From: Eumeta japonica
Lineage: Eukaryota > Arthropoda > Insecta > Lepidoptera > Psychidae
Length of the DNA: 64,000 nucleotides
Direction of reading: 5' to 3'
Assembly: GCA_005406025.1 (NCBI GenBank)
Contig: BGZK01001204.1
Location: 1-64,000, forward strand
Shown: in pieces, positions 1 to 12,703 of the stretch
How the letters are laid out: every line of letters begins with the position of its first letter
Numbering within the stretch: the stretch's first letter is position 1
Translations under genes and position numbers: made by a program
Notes under the pieces: generated by a model
What the model was told of the DNA's origin: nothing
Database searches by the model: none
Seen by the model: only the letters and a program-made list of their open reading frames with translations

Positions 1-289
1 AATAGGTGAATATCTTAAGACATTTACAAAACTAACCACTGCAAATTGTGGTCTTTCACTAGCATCAGTTGCCTACTAGAAAGCCGAAATAAATTGGGTC
101 ACTTATATTTATTAATATTATCTTAATAAGATTTATCTCATTGGTTATAGTAATCGGTAACTTAGTAAAAACTATTTATTACAGTAGCTAGCGAGTACTT
201 TTTGTAATCTTTAATAACATATCTTTATATTGAATAAAACAATATACATCTAAGGATTATAATTAGTGTACACAATTAAAAGAATTTAC

Positions 290-436
290 CTGTTGTGTAC
301 TTGGAAACTTTGTGTTAATCCTCCATTATATGAAGAGTATGCATAGGGAGAGGGTTGTGTGAAACCGCCGCCAGTGACGCCACCGACGCCGACGCCATAC
401 GCGCTTAGATAGGTCGGGGCGGCTTTGCATGATGAT
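290..436 (-). CDS. eya: eya coding exon 6 (Gly/Tyr/Ser-rich), last exon before the window edge
   Basis: The exon is 147 nt. Its acceptor is ATATCATTAG (modest pyrimidine tract) and its donor CACAACAG|GTAAAT. Both borders are phase 2, matching exon 5 and predicting that the next exon, off the left edge, begins with one base completing a codon. It encodes SSCKAAPTYLSAYG, then a run of alternating Gly and Val, then FTQPSPYAYSSYNGG and LTQSFQVHN. The low-complexity Gly/Tyr/Ser/Gln composition fits the Eya region before the conserved catalytic domain. The exact acceptor is the least certain border in the model, but the phase fits. Like exon 5, this exon could be skipped without a frameshift. Confidence 0.83.
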
Positions 437-679
437 CTAATGATATTTTAACAAGATATGTAAAACATTTTAAAGTATTAAGATTTCTGTATGAGCATAT
501 CAAATAGTACACTGTACATATATTGAAATTCTATAGTGTACAGTGAGAATGATGTTAACAGTATTATAATGATTGCGTTCCTTTCTCTTTATCCATTTTG
601 ACAGTGGTGTCCCATAGTGTTGACTTCAAACAAAAATAACAATTTCGAATTCTAACAAGAATCAAATTGACAAATGGAT

Positions 680-870
680 TTTAAAGTTCTGTGATCCTAG
701 CTCGCTTTGAGTCTCCGAGAGCAAATAAAACGGTCAGCTATGGCGTAGTCACCTCTGGTGATGACGGCTGTCGCAACCCCACTAGCTATATTGGATGGCT
801 CTGAGGCCCAAATCGCTCAATCTGAAATGAAAAGATTGTGGAGGTGCATAATGCCCTGTAGTAAGATAGC
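680..870 (+). repeat. SINE-tail-like fragment
   Basis: The stretch around 805-845 (ctcaatct, gaaatgaaaagattgtgg) resembles segments at 10295-10325 and 59719-59750, each lying downstream of a tRNA-like promoter region. No A or B box is obvious here, so this is a truncated copy or only the 3' part. Confidence 0.4.
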
Positions 871-1514
871 AAAAATATTGATGAAACTTTCTCGACCGAA
901 TTCACTCTCTAACCATTTGATAAATATATATTAAAGTTGGACAGTTTTAACACTATCGAACATACATTCATATAGCTATGATTAATCAGTCCATTACAAG
1001 TTGCGAATATGCCTCTGTTCAGAAACGCCAATAAATTTGATTTTTCTTTGTGCATCCATTAAGAAGAAATACTTGTTCCATCGGGCCAAAATGTATTTTT
1101 ATTCAGTCCATTTTATTCCTAAACTTAATTACTTCAATGGTAGATTTACTTACTGGTAGAGATATGTAATTGATTTTAATTTTCTATTTAATTTTGTAAC
1201 CAAGTTCTTTCCAGCTAATATCATCCTTCTGTTAAACCTGAGGATTGCTCTTTCCATGGCTCAGTTATCGACTGGATTTCCAGACCATCACTGTAGGTGT
1301 TTATGTAAATACTATTATCGGCAAAACTTTCTCTGAGTTTTTTATTTATATAGTACATATATGTGTGATAGAAATGCCGAGGGAATGCGTGCAGTAGCAC
1401 CCTACGTGAATCACAACGAAGAACTTTATTTTGCTCACTTGCAAAATTTTTGTATTCGTCATAAGGATATCACTATACCTAGTAAATTACTAAACTATAG
1501 CGAATAAATTCTAT

Positions 1515-1955
1515 AAATTGGTCAACTATTACTCGTTAACTTATAAAGCCTATTTAGCTTTGATAGTTTTCCTTTAACATCATTACATATACTACTGCCG
1601 TATATTTTTCAGATATCTAATAATAATCGTTTACCGGGTGGGTGAGGGTAATTTGACGCTAACAAAACCAGCACTTTAAAGTATGAAATTTCAAAGGATT
1701 CCTAGATTGAAAAATGGTTTTGATACATACGCAATTCTTTTCATATCCAATTATACCGATACCCCATACAACACACGGAATAAACATGATAAAAACGATA
1801 GGAGGAATAAAAAAAAGATATTCTACCAGTTAGGAATCTATATATTCTAAATACAGTTTTTTATCAAGATTTTACAGTCAGGCGGCCGGACGGACAGACG
1901 GACATGACGAAATTATACAACTTCTTGATTGACTACGGGACCACAAAAATGAATA
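1515..1955 (+). repeat. dispersed repeat, family A copy 1 (GACGGACAGACGG tail)
   Basis: It aligns by eye with 15495-15990. Shared landmarks, in the same order, are a 'gtcaac/gaccgttattcgttaa' start, 'aacaaaa-cagcactttaaag' in the middle, 'gaaaaatggtttt', and a tail with GGACGGACAGACGGAC, then 'gttgactacg' and 'acc-aaaaa'. Such tails are very common in Lepidoptera. It has no coding capacity and is probably non-autonomous. Confidence 0.6.
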
Positions 1956-2049
1956 TTACTTTATTTTTACGTTGAATTTATGTACTTAAATTAGATATCA
2001 ATCAATTATTTTTGTGTTTTACAAGAAACTATTAAAAAAAATACGTTAC

Positions 2050-2148
2050 CTATTGTTAGGAGTGTGAGCAGACGGGTAATAGGGCTGGTTGTATAACGGC
2101 GTGCTCATGTACGACGAGCTCGCGCCGCCGCCGCCATACTGCTGCATA
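2050..2148 (-). CDS. eya: eya coding exon 5 (Tyr-rich MQQY segment)
   Basis: This 99-nt exon lies between acceptor GGTACTCAG and donor AACAATAG|GTAACG. In phase 2 the first T completes a codon, and 32 full codons follow: MQQYGGGGASSSYMSTPLYN and then QPYYPSAHTPNN. The exon ends with AG, which joins the A of exon 6 to give Arg. Drosophila Eya has NSMQQY followed by a Pro/Tyr/Gly-rich stretch at the same place. This belongs to the Tyr-rich part of the transactivation region. The repeated GGC codons on this strand are a likely site of length variation. Both ends are phase 2, so skipping it would keep the frame. Confidence 0.88.
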
Positions 2149-2859
2149 CTGAGTACCAGGCACACAGGAAAATGAAGCAAGCACTTTAAATTATTATTTA
2201 TATAAATATTGTAACACTGAGTTAGGAGACAAACAATTCAAAACCGTCTATAGTGCGTCATTACTTCCAGATCAAATTCATGAATTTATAAATTCCTATG
2301 TAGAAGAAATCGGTGCGGTGTAGACTCGTGACTTCGAAATGGGATTAATAAATAGTTCGTTGTACCACAGTGTTTCGTCTTGTAAGGCTTCCATAATCAA
2401 GATGTCATTCACCCCGGTGCCTCATTAAGTGTTGTTACGTTATTGAGTGACCTCCGGCGTTCCTTCATTGGATTAATTTGGCCATTAATAGGCAAACGTT
2501 CGTCAATAGTTCGCCCATGTATTAATTTGTACGAATAATTCACGTGTAGATAACGAATTTTCAGTGTCACCTTGATCGTTCATATTTCTGATGTAATATT
2601 TTTAACAAGTAGTTCTATATTAAATAATCGAAGAGTTGATAAATTAATGTAATATTGTAATGTTACATTTTAACAAATTTTGGTTTGTATCCCGAATATG
2701 AACTTTATAACTACTTTTAATTATCTATACGGTTGCAGGAATTTGTACTTGACGCCGTTATAAATTCCGCACAGATAATAATTTGATTAGTTATGGAGAA
2801 CACACATTTAATAGGAATTATTATTTGCATAAATGAGTATGTAGTTGCGATATCATTAC
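2149..2859 (-). other. eya intron 4
   Basis: 711-bp AT-rich intron between the exon 4 donor (GTAATG) and the exon 5 acceptor (CTCAG). I see no repeats and no exon-like segment that would repair the exon 4/5 phase problem. Confidence 0.8.
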
Positions 2860-3011
2860 CTAGTAGTAGTTGTAGGATAATGTATGATCGTATGGCAAGT
2901 CGGCGTGGCAATACAAAGGTTCCGTGGTTGCGCCCGCGGCGCCACCCGCGCTGGCCGCCGTTTCTCCGTCGCACACTCCCGGGCTACGGACCTCGCTCTT
3001 CACGCCGCAGC
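2860..3011 (-). CDS. eya: eya coding exon 4, with an in-frame TAG at its 3' edge
   Basis: From acceptor TTTTTGTCAG the exon reads, after completing Gly, CGVKSEVRSPGVCDGE, then an Ala/Gly-rich stretch, then EPLYCHADLPYDHTLSYNYY. KSEVRSPG matches KSESRSPG of Drosophila Eya, and the Tyr-rich end precedes the MQQY segment as in the fly protein, so the frame is secure. The donor is CTACTACTAG|GTAATG. As written, the last exon codon is TAG (2862-2860), a stop, and the 152-nt length leaves phase 0 where exon 5 needs phase 2. An exon one base shorter at its edge would end in AG and give Ser before MQQY. So there is either a one-base insertion (assembly or allele) or a real truncating change. No alternative GT donor near the end rescues the frame. 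Confidence 0.85.
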
Positions 3012-4643
3012 CTGACAAAAATGATACTTGATATCAATTCAAGGATGAAACCGTGACAGAAGTTAACGTCATAAAAATGTTCGTGCTATTCTAATTTAAT
3101 TTTTCTTCGTCTGAACATTTTGCCACGTTTTGTATTTTGATCATTTACATTTTCGAATATCATATTGACCACAGACATAGATTGTGACAGCAAACTATGT
3201 ATATATAAATACTATGAAAATGAGGATTTTTTGCTTTTTTTAAATCACGATAATCTTACTAAATATAAAATGCAGAAAGCATTTCGAAAATAATTATAAC
3301 TGTACATAAAATATCAATCTATTAGCTAAATATTGCACTGAATATTTTGCACAATGTAATAAATAAAACAAAATAAAGTAATCAAAGACATGGTTTTCAC
3401 GTGTTGTTGTTTAATATTTTGTACAAAACGTCAAAAAACAATATGCGAAAATGTAAATCATATTTAGAAGTTTGACTATATGCAGAATGGTTAGTTCACG
3501 TGTTGAAGTTAATCAGTTTTAACGATGCGACTGTCTTCTGTCCCAGTTTAGAACTCAGATAATGCTGAAGTACCCTTAGCATTTGTTTGTTGTTTTCAAG
3601 TGCGATGCAAAAAGTTTGCCAGAAAAAATCACTTTATTACATTTTTCGCCCATTATTGCTGATATAACAGAGTGACATTGAGTTCTTGCTATTTCGATAT
3701 TTGATATCACGGCAGTTCATGTGTGACGAATGAAAATATTTGAATTCAATATTGGAATCTCGCATAACCAGTTTAGGAGCAAAACTCTGGAGCCACTACG
3801 TATTAGATATCCTATGCAGTAACTAACTGCCAATTGATAGCGAGCCTTGGTAAAGCGACTCGAATGCCGGGACGGCAAACGGCATTACGCCGTCATGCCG
3901 TGATGACTCGCCGCGGCTCTCGACTCGCTTTGTGTATGCGCGTATATATAACACTTTTATTCTGACTTCACCTTATTATACATTAAATTCGGCTAATATT
4001 TAAATTAAGAAATTAAATTTAAATTATTTACTATTTTCATTAATAAATTGACGGAATAAAAATTTATTGATAAAATATTGGAAATATTTTAATGCAATTA
4101 ATATTATTTTATGTTATTATTATACTTTGAATTTGTTGTCCCCAAAATAAAGTTTGATATGAATTCGATATTTAATTGATTTCATTTTATTTAATTAATA
4201 TATCATTTAATATACTTTAAAATAATTTGTTTTAATTACTGTGATATCACCCTATTATAATTTCTTATTATTAAAATGAATAAAATTGACTTGAAATTAT
4301 TTATTTTTATTATTAATTAATTGAAGAACTCCTAAAAGAATTCGAATCAGTAATATATCATTAAATCGAAATATATTGATTTTATTAACAGACTATATTG
4401 TTTTTATTATTTTACCACATATTTCCTTTATTGGTATTTATTAATTATAAATTCTAATATTAACTTCAATATTTCACAACTGCCGGGCGTCTCGTGACGG
4501 TTAAAAGTTTTTTTTTATTACTGCAAGAAACAGAATATGGCAAATGAGTTCAGTTTGAAAATGGGCGGGAAAGATAGTTTGTGCGTGAATTACTTAGATG
4601 GCGCTAGCAAACGTGTGACGGAGGCGGCGACTTGCGGGCTCAC
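3012..4643 (-). other. eya intron 3
   Basis: 1632-bp intron, strongly AT-rich from 3960 to 4480. A short CpG-rich patch at 3840-3950 contains repeated 'cggcattacgccgtcatgcc'-like words; it could be a regulatory island but has no recognisable site. Nothing else is seen. Confidence 0.75.
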
Positions 4644-4990
4644 CTGCGCTGTCCTCGTTCATCAACCAGGCAACCGCGGACGCGGAGGAGGTGGAGCAAA
4701 GCCCGGCCGTGGTGAGCGGCAGCGCCAGCCCGCCCAGCGCGCCGCCCGACGCGCATCCGCCCGCTAGCTCGCCCGCACCCACCGCTTCGCTACCAGGCAA
4801 GCATAGACTGTCGACGGTTGGCAAACTAAGGCCCGCGCTAGCTGCGCTCGTGGTCAGGTTGTTCTGGAACAATGTGGACGCGCCGGAGACTAGGAGCGCA
4901 GGGAGCGCGGCGTCTTGTAGTAGCGATGGCGGGGAGTTGCTTGTGGACCCGATTCTGCAGGGGCTAGTGTTGATCTCGCTCCTCGAAAGT
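4644..4990 (-). CDS. eya: eya coding exon 3 (347 nt, Ser/Ala/Leu/Gly-rich transactivation segment)
   Basis: The exon runs from acceptor CTTCTTTTCAG to donor GCGCAG|GTGAGC; phase 2 in, phase 1 out. It encodes 115 full codons beginning LSRSEINTSPCRIGSTS, followed by stretches such as SAGLSLPTVDSLCLPG, and ending AWLMNEDSA plus the first base of a Gly codon. The composition is Ser, Ala, Leu and Gly with few charged residues, typical of the disordered transactivation part of Eya. GC content is far above the flanking introns, and the frame is open with no stops. The complementary strand also has a long open frame (4691-5014), explained by the high GC. I see no domain motif in it. Its role as the activation region is inferred from its position in the protein. 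Confidence 0.9.
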
Positions 4991-6584
4991 CTGAAAAGAA
5001 GTAATATAAAATAAATGTTAATATACATTTTAAACATATTAATCTCTTTACGAATTGCTACACCTATCATTCATTTTAATAGTGCACTTTGCATAAATCT
5101 TGATAAAATTTAATGTATTTCAAATATTTAATGATTTTCAGAAATTGTCTTCCTTTTGTTCGGTTACAATAAGTTTTATATCAGATGGTACTTATTCTAA
5201 TTCTCCACTATCCAACTAACCAAAAATAAATTGTATTTCAAAAATACTTTATTCATCATAAATTACAAATATAGAGTAATAAATAGTTTTGAAATTTAAA
5301 GATAATTATCGTTTTGTTATTGGGAAAATTGAAATTGCAATCGCGACAAAAAAGAATGCTAGATTTTTAGAATTATAAATTATAGCACATATCTCAGAAG
5401 CATCTTACAGAGTTTTATATAAAAAAAAATTATCGTTTTAGTTGCGACTTGGTCGTGTGAACATGGAATGAATTTTTTGTCCTATCTATCGATAATGTCA
5501 ATTCCAATCACGATTCTGATTTAGTTCACGAATTCTATTCTCGTTCTTTTGTGCCGATCCCGTCTCATCCTCAATTCTAACTCTAATTCTGCTTCTGATT
5601 CAGATATCGGTCCCGATCCCGCTCTGGATTTCATTATATCGTTTATTATATTTATTACTCTATACTATTTCGATTAATGAATGTATTTGAAATGAGTCTC
5701 TTTCTAATGGTTTCCTTTACTCATATAAAGAAATGTGATTATATTGTTATAACTTTAACGCTTGTCATCGTAGCGAAATAAAATATGTAGCAGTTTGCGA
5801 GTCTAATTATAAGTTTTTAAATATAAAAAGTTTAATTTAAATACATATAGCAGTTTTTTTGTGATCATCAAACAAACAGAGAGCTATACAGTTTTATATA
5901 AATACAGATTAAAAACACAAAAAAAGCAAACACATATAAACTATTTTCGGTGTAAATTATCGATTATTTCTTTTTACGTAAATAATCATCATATATATAA
6001 ATGACAATATACTTTTGTGTCAGCGACAAACCCAGCGACTTCAGAGGACGTCGCCCGTCAGGAGCGACCTCATAAAGGCGTCGCTTATTTTTCCAACGGC
6101 GAACGTCGTATTACCATCATCACGTCACGCGACCGTTTGCATCCTTCAGAGTCCGCCCTCCCCGGCTTCTGCGCTCCTGCGGCCGACACGTCCTGCGAGA
6201 GGTGGAACGGTTTATTTGTACGGGGCGTCTTAATCTGTGAGCCCGTCACTTATCCGAAATGTCTTCGTTTTCGGTAGTGCGATGCGGGGAACGAATTAAA
6301 AGTTCGGCATTAAAAAGCCGGTCGTAAAGCGGCCGTTTGACGTGGCTTCTTTACGATTCCCGATTTTGATGTCTTAATTTAGATCGCTGCTGTAGCGGGG
6401 TTCGAGTGAGAGGTTTCTTTTTTTAATTGCCATACGCGCTTTTCAGGAAACAGTTTAGAGGTTGTAGAAAAAAATCCGATAATTTTTACATGCAAACAAT
6501 TTAAAATTTGGAGCTCGTGCTTGTTTAAATACAGTTAGTTGGGAAAGTACAGAAGATTAATAATAAATTCTTAAACAATTCTAT

Positions 6585-6715
6585 ATTGGTGGCATATTAA
6601 AAAGGGGCCATATTTTGTGCATCCGAAACCGACGAGCTTGCATGAAAAGATTGATGGATGTTAGTAAAGCAAGAGAGATATTAAAAGATCGTATAATGAA
6701 AAAAAACTTTGGTTA
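6585..6715 (+). mobile_element. non-LTR retrotransposon (LINE) 3' coding remnant
   Basis: Reading plus-strand from about 6625 gives NRRACMKRLMDVSKAREILK and soon a stop. The segment at 47926-48036 gives the related NRLACVKRLMDVSEAGAICK. The shared upstream text 'attaaaaaggggcca' supports one repeat family. It looks like the C-terminal tail of a LINE open reading frame. No RT motif is present, so the clade is not assigned. Confidence 0.55.
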
Positions 6716-9700
6716 AAATAACAAAATAAGCTATTTTCTAAGGTTAATATAGGAACTACATAAATATGATGTTATTTTTATTAAATAAATATTGTTATAC
6801 TAACTAAATTTACCAATGTAAATATGTTATAATGAATTTAACTAATTCATATTGTATTAATTTAAAGTAAAATTTTAAACAAACTTACAATAATTATTTG
6901 TAAAATCTGTAAAAGAAGGATTTTTTAATTAACGAGTAGAGTAATATTTACTAGGAATGTCTGTATTTTTAACGATATGTTTTTAATATATATCACTAGA
7001 GGTGTTTGATATATGCTATTAAATGATCTTAGTACTTTTAACGAAACTAATTTTGTATTTTTAACAAAACTGTGTTCATGTAGTTTACCAAAATACCTTT
7101 CTTAAGATACAAAAGTCAGTTTTGTATCTTAACTGAAGTATCTAGTCCCACTATGTGGAAACTTTTTGATATTAAACTTAAAAGATTGAATACTACACTA
7201 TCGTCTCAGTCAAAAGCCCGAAAGCGATAGCGTAGAGAGAAACTTGAATTATCTGAATCTGGTCGTCGGCACACCAACGGCGTGATGTAAACTTTTTCGT
7301 TAACGCCATCTACGCAACAATATTAGACATGATACGTTAACAACAAAGCATCCTTAATAACAAATTAGTCTGGTGTAGAAATAATACAATTATTTCAATA
7401 TTAAGACAAAACATTTTATTGGTATTATCACAAAAAATGTCTTTGTATTTTGAAATATCGTTATTACATAAGCTTTGCATAATGCTAATTTTGGCTAAGA
7501 ATAATATTTGAATTTGTATGAATCAAAGTAAAGCAATTTTCATAAAATTAATTGTCATTGTAAGATTTTTTTTGTTAACATTATAACGTGCCGATAATTT
7601 TTTACTAAAAAATATTTGTTGCCATTTTAATATTTTCTACCCTAACGTTTCACAAAATAGTATTGAGAAAGTAATTTTCAATGGCTTAAACAATTTATAA
7701 TTACATTAAAAATAATATAAAAGCATTTTTTAATACTACAATCATGTATTTCACTATATTTTTTACGTTGAGCTTATAAAATAATCTTATTTATTTCACA
7801 AAAAAATTTTGTATTTTGTCATATAATATTATGTGCGCATATTTTACAGAACGCCTCAATTTAAAATAAATATGTTTTAGTTTATTTGAATGTAATTTTA
7901 AATCACTTTTATGAAAAAAAATATTGGCAAAATCAACGCAACGAAAATTTTTTTGACATCTTCTAGTCAATGTTAAGTTTCGTATTAGTTCTTACTACTA
8001 AATACTGTTTGTTGTATTTATCATGATTTGTTTGTGTATTTTACAAGACATAAATCTTAAATTAACTAAAGTTACTAGTGTGTACTACTAAAAATTTATT
8101 TGCTATTACAAACAAAGTACACTAGTAAATTTCACCGCAATCATTGTTTAATCTTAGTTTGAAATAGGTCTTTCTTAGAAACAATTCGTTTGAATTAACT
8201 ATACCCAAATACAACCATAATTTTATATTTAATATAACATACGAAATTGTAATTTTCAATTAAGTTCTTTTGTGATACTAACAATAAATCGTCAACGAAA
8301 GCGGTTTTGTTGATAGAATATGCATTTTTTATTCAATGTACCATGTGCAAATCTATAATCTCTGCCTACCTTTCTGGGAATTTTGCTTGATTTTATATTA
8401 TATTATTATTCTTATTATTAAACAATGCATATTGTGTGCATTTACAATTTTTTTTTAAATATTTGATTTTTAATATTATGTTACAATAGTTATCATGTAA
8501 TATCACATACCATCAAAATAAAATTAATTTGTAGTAATTAATAGGTTTTGGAAAAGTGTTGCGTTTTCCGATAAAATTTCAGTCGTTGGATTTTAGATAC
8601 TAGAGTACTTCAAGCAATGCTTAGGTATTTGTAGTTTTTCCTTCGATTAAATACACAAGACTAAATAATTTTAAGGTGACGAACCATCTAATATTTTGTG
8701 TTAGTTTGTGTTAATTCATTTATAAAAATAATTTGTTTTTGCAAATACTAAATTCGTTCGCCATATAATTAACAAAACAAGTTCCTTCGATACAATAAAA
8801 TCTATAAAAAAAATCGATGTAAAACCTACGATATTCACACAGGCCGCTACTCACTACGGGCATGACACATCGTAAAAGCGGCCAACGGCGCGCGACAAAC
8901 AGGCCGCGTATCGAACACTCCCCTCAGTTATCTAATAAACAGCTACACGTGTCACGATTAATTTAGCTCATTATCTCGTTTAAGCGGATTTATTTATTGT
9001 AGTTAAGTAAATACGATATCAGTTCTGTGAAATGTATCTTGTTTACGTACAGTTCAAAAATTGTTTAAATGTCGAGAGTTGTTCGAAATCGAAATGATAT
9101 TAATCGGATCAGCGAGGGCGTTTATTCACCTGGATTCTCTCTCCTCTCTTTATCTTTTTTCTGCCCGTTCATCCGTTTCCGAAAAATATATTTGCTATTC
9201 GCTTTCGATTCCACCTTTGATTAAGTACCGATCAAATCATCCAGTGTTTGAGGGTTTTTCAATTTCATGTAGGAATCATAAATAATGATAAAAAGTGTCC
9301 TACGTATTATAGCGCAATAAGCTCCTCTTACCCAATGAAACTCCCATGAAGATCGGTTCAGCCGTTCTGAAGTTTACCCCGGATAAACAGAGACAAAAAA
9401 TCTTTAAAAAGGGTTTTTGCGACATGAGAATAACCCAAAGGACTTTAAAAAAAGGTAATACTTCGATAGCATACGTAGAAAATTCAATTTTATTTGTATG
9501 TAAGGCTAAAGATTAATGATATTAAAATGTTAATTATCCCTAAATAGTTGTACGGTCATTTAACGATAAAACAGCAGAGAGAAAAAAAATCTATGCATCA
9601 AAGATATTTGAGAAACTATTAGAAATGTTGACAGAATATATTCCATTAATTTTTGGAATTTTTTTTTTCGTCAATTTTTAGAATTTATGTTTGCGTCTGC

Positions 9701-9824
9701 CTGTCTGTGGCTTTGTTCGCTAGCTCCGCAAAAACTACAGAAAACAATTCGATGTTTGCTGTAACATATATGATAGTTTTTATCCCGTTTCGATGCTATT
9801 TTCTTACTTTATGTATGTTTTGAA

Positions 9825-9925
9825 CGGAACCGGAATTTAAATCGAGATCATAGTAGAATTGTAAAGCGGGACCAGGACTGGAATCAAAAGCGGAAACAAT
9901 ATCGGGATCGCAGTCGATAGGGGAT
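9825..9925 (-). repeat. degenerate GATCCCGATTCCG-type low-complexity repeat
   Basis: Words such as 'gaaccggaatt', 'atcgagatc' and 'tatcgggatcg' repeat with about 6-bp periodicity. The same sequence style occurs at 5500-5640, 19570-19715, 22695-23010, 25190-25560, 37670-37760, 38515-38610 and 61830-62130, in both orientations, so it is a dispersed family. Confidence 0.55.
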
Positions 9926-10019
9926 CAGTTGATAAAAAAAATGGAAGAAATAATTTGATATCCACGCGTGCAGAGCTGCGGGCGAAGGCTACTTACAAAT
10001 ATATAATACATTCGTGGGA

Positions 10020-10375
10020 CAAATGATGACGAGCGGTTAGACTGTTCGCTTGTTACTAGCAAGCGACGTGAGTTTGAATCCACTGCCTTTCTCATCGCCG
10101 AGCGCTTTTCTGACTCGTGTACAGATTGGTACATCAATAATTTTGATTTTGTTGAATTGTAAAAGAGAACAGAGCTACGAAGTGCTTCGAAGAGTACGAT
10201 ATGCGGTGGGTCTCTAACTGATGATGATGTCGGTAAATAGCAGCCCTAAACACGCATTGGGCTTGAAGGGCTTATATATGGTTCAAACTTCAAATCCCTC
10301 AATCCAAAATGAAAGATTGTGGGACGGTAGAGATGTCTCAGTATTTGGTGTGACTTAAACCTGACACAAGACACG
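10020..10375 (+). mobile_element. tRNA-derived SINE
   Basis: A tRNA-like Pol III promoter is visible: A box near 10031-10043 (gagcggttagact) and B box near 10069-10081 (gagtttgaatcca). 'catcgccgagcg' follows, which is also found after the B box in the SINE at 29532. The body includes 'ctcaatccaaaatgaaag' shared with other copies. It is not a functional tRNA gene because no cloverleaf closes after the B box. Confidence 0.6.
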
Positions 10376-12489
10376 AGGTATGTATTTATTCCTAACGTTT
10401 ATATTTTTATGTTTGCATACAATTCAGGTTTCTTTTGATCGATAAACGTGGTGTAGAGGTAAAGGAACACTTCTTCAGTTATTCATGGATTCTCATTCAT
10501 TAGCACTTTTTATAAAGACTAGCATTTTTCACCACTTGCAAATAACCATAATTAAATAAAAATAAATTTATTAAAATGTGGAAAAAATGATCAATTTATA
10601 TACTCTACAGAAGCAGACTAGGAATGCCCATCGCACTCATGACATCACAATACTTTTAATTTCGCATAATGAGTATTAATTAGACAGTTTTTATGTAAAC
10701 GGTGTAATAAAAATCATCTTTAGACAAAACACCTGTGCGTCACACCGCCCCCTGCTGAGTCTTAATGACGTTATTTTATGACCGCTTTTAGGTTGCGTAG
10801 CAAAAAAGCCAGCTTTTTCAAAAAGAATTCCAGATACCGTTAAAATTGTTTTATTGTTTATAATCGTTCACCATCTTCCGAATTATCAGAAATTCGACAT
10901 TTTATAACTGGAACAAAAATTCATATTTTTTTTGTATTCATTTCCACAATTGTAAATATAATTTATTGAGTAGATAATCCCATAAAAATGATATGAAAAA
11001 AATAACATGTGAAGATGATGTGTTATTTTAAATCATTTCATATTATGTGTCGCGTCACTATGGCTGTCCAACATATTATTGGAGTAATTATTTTTCAATT
11101 ATTTGAAAGAATATGAATGTAGACTAAGAATGGGTGAAATTTCCGTCATTTGCCTTCTGTACCCTTAGTACGACTATAATGTAATCACTAATCAGTAAGC
11201 TTTTCCTCATCAACGTTAAGAATGTAAGGATATGGCAGGAGATAGTAATCAAAATGAACGGTTCTATTAACGAAAAGAGATGTTAAAATGAAAATAAGCA
11301 CGTTAACAAAACTAAGGTGTTGAAAAAAAGTGGACGACAAAAGAAAGGCGTATTTGTTGGCGATAAAAGGAGCACGTATGCAGAAATTTTATAATAATTG
11401 TGTTGATAGTTAATGCATATAATACTTGCATATTCGATAATGTCAAATCCTCTCGATTCAATATCCAGTTCGTTCAATAAATATTGGAAGTGGAGGAGCA
11501 GATTCAATTAATTCAATTCAATTCAAATTAGTGGTGGGTTGCATGCTGCATGTTATCGCTGCATAATGGAGTTCTGTTTTCGATAGTCATGTGGTAATAA
11601 AATTGAGTATGATAGAAGAAATAGAAAAATGGAAAGAACTGAGGACCCTGCAATCTCTGTATAGTATAGATATGAGTGGCGTGTTCTTGAAGAATAGATG
11701 TAGGGATAATGATATGAAGGATAGGTTTGATATGAAAATGGACTACTACTACAGCACAAGAATACTTTAAGGTGTCATTTAAACGTATTCAAAAAAGGAT
11801 GAATGAAAATAGGTAATCTTATAGAGTGAAAATGTGTGATGAAGTGTCGATGGTGGGAGCCCTAAACAAACTTGTGTTACAGTATATCGATGCCACATCT
11901 AAAAAAAAACTAAAGAAAGCCCAATAATTAAACTAACAAGTTTGCATGGAAGGAACGACAAAAGTCATTGAAGCCAAACGTTATTTGGGTATCATGTCAA
12001 GTGATAATCTTTGGCTATTTCTCTAATTTTAAATAATAGATGGTACAGTGGAATGTGCTAAATTAGGGAAACATTTTAAAACGCTTTATATTTTCACACG
12101 ATCGAGGTTACTTTGAAGGTTTGGGCTCTTCATTCGCGATTGATCGGCGTGTGTTATGTTAGAATTTCACGATATCCATGTAGGTAGGAGGGCCAAATTA
12201 CTCTTCACATCCGATGGATCAGAAGTAAGACGTTTAGACTAATAGGATGTAAGAATGTTTATTAAAAAAAAGTGTGTGTGTATTAGTGTACACACGTAAG
12301 AAGTGAAACTTCTTTATGACATCATTTTTCGAAAAATGATTTACTATTTACAACTTCACAGAAATTGGTTGAATAAAGCTAAATTAGATAAAGTTTTAAA
12401 AGACATGGATACAAATAACTTTATAAAATTTTTTCGCTAATCACTTAATTGAAATATTATTTTCACGTCACTACTGAGTTTCAGAAATA

Positions 12490-12703
12490 GAAATGTTCAG
12501 AGTTTCATGTAGGAGACTTGCTAATGGTATATGTACCTAGAAGGGTGATAGGTAAAACTTTTCAATTAATACGATGTTATAAAGGGCCATATAGAATTGT
12601 AGGAAAATTATCGAACGCTACATATAAAATCGACTCACTCAATAAAAGAATGCGAGATATAGTTCATGTATGTCGGTTGAAAAGGTTTCAACTTAGATAA
12701 TAG
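12490..12703 (+). pseudogene. Ty3/gypsy-like pol remnant (integrase C-terminal region)
   Basis: The plus-strand frame contains FHVGDLLMVYVPRR, then GKTFQLIRCYKGPYRIVGKL, then a segment ending VHVCRLKRFQLR and a stop at 12698-12700. This is the VGD...GPYRI (GPY/F-type) module found at the integrase C-terminus of Ty3/gypsy retrotransposons. Nothing upstream encodes protease, RT, RNase H or the integrase core, so it is a heavily truncated copy nested in eya intron 2. It is on the opposite strand to eya. Confidence 0.75.

Larger units (their letters stand above)
437..2049 (-). other. eya intron 5
   Basis: AT-rich intron of 1613 bp with no coding signal. It contains a SINE-tail-like piece around 680-870 and most of a dispersed repeat at about 1515-1955 (separate entries). 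The rest shows nothing I can name. Confidence 0.8.

Noticed and set aside
4691..5014. 107-codon plus-strand open frame
   Set aside because: Antisense shadow of eya exon 3. The minus-strand frame has matching splice sites and phase.
6015..6277. Open frames in the CpG-rich stretch of intron 2
   Set aside because: No splice sites fit and no homology was recognised; GC-rich sequence has fewer stops by chance.
9120..9146. Minus-strand acceptor followed by VNKRPR as an eya exon 2 candidate
   Set aside because: Runs into a stop immediately; the 19175-19221 exon fits in both phase and sequence.
10020..10100. Possible tRNA gene
   Set aside because: A and B boxes are present but no acceptor stem or cloverleaf closes; a SINE explains it. 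The same holds for 29540 and 59709.
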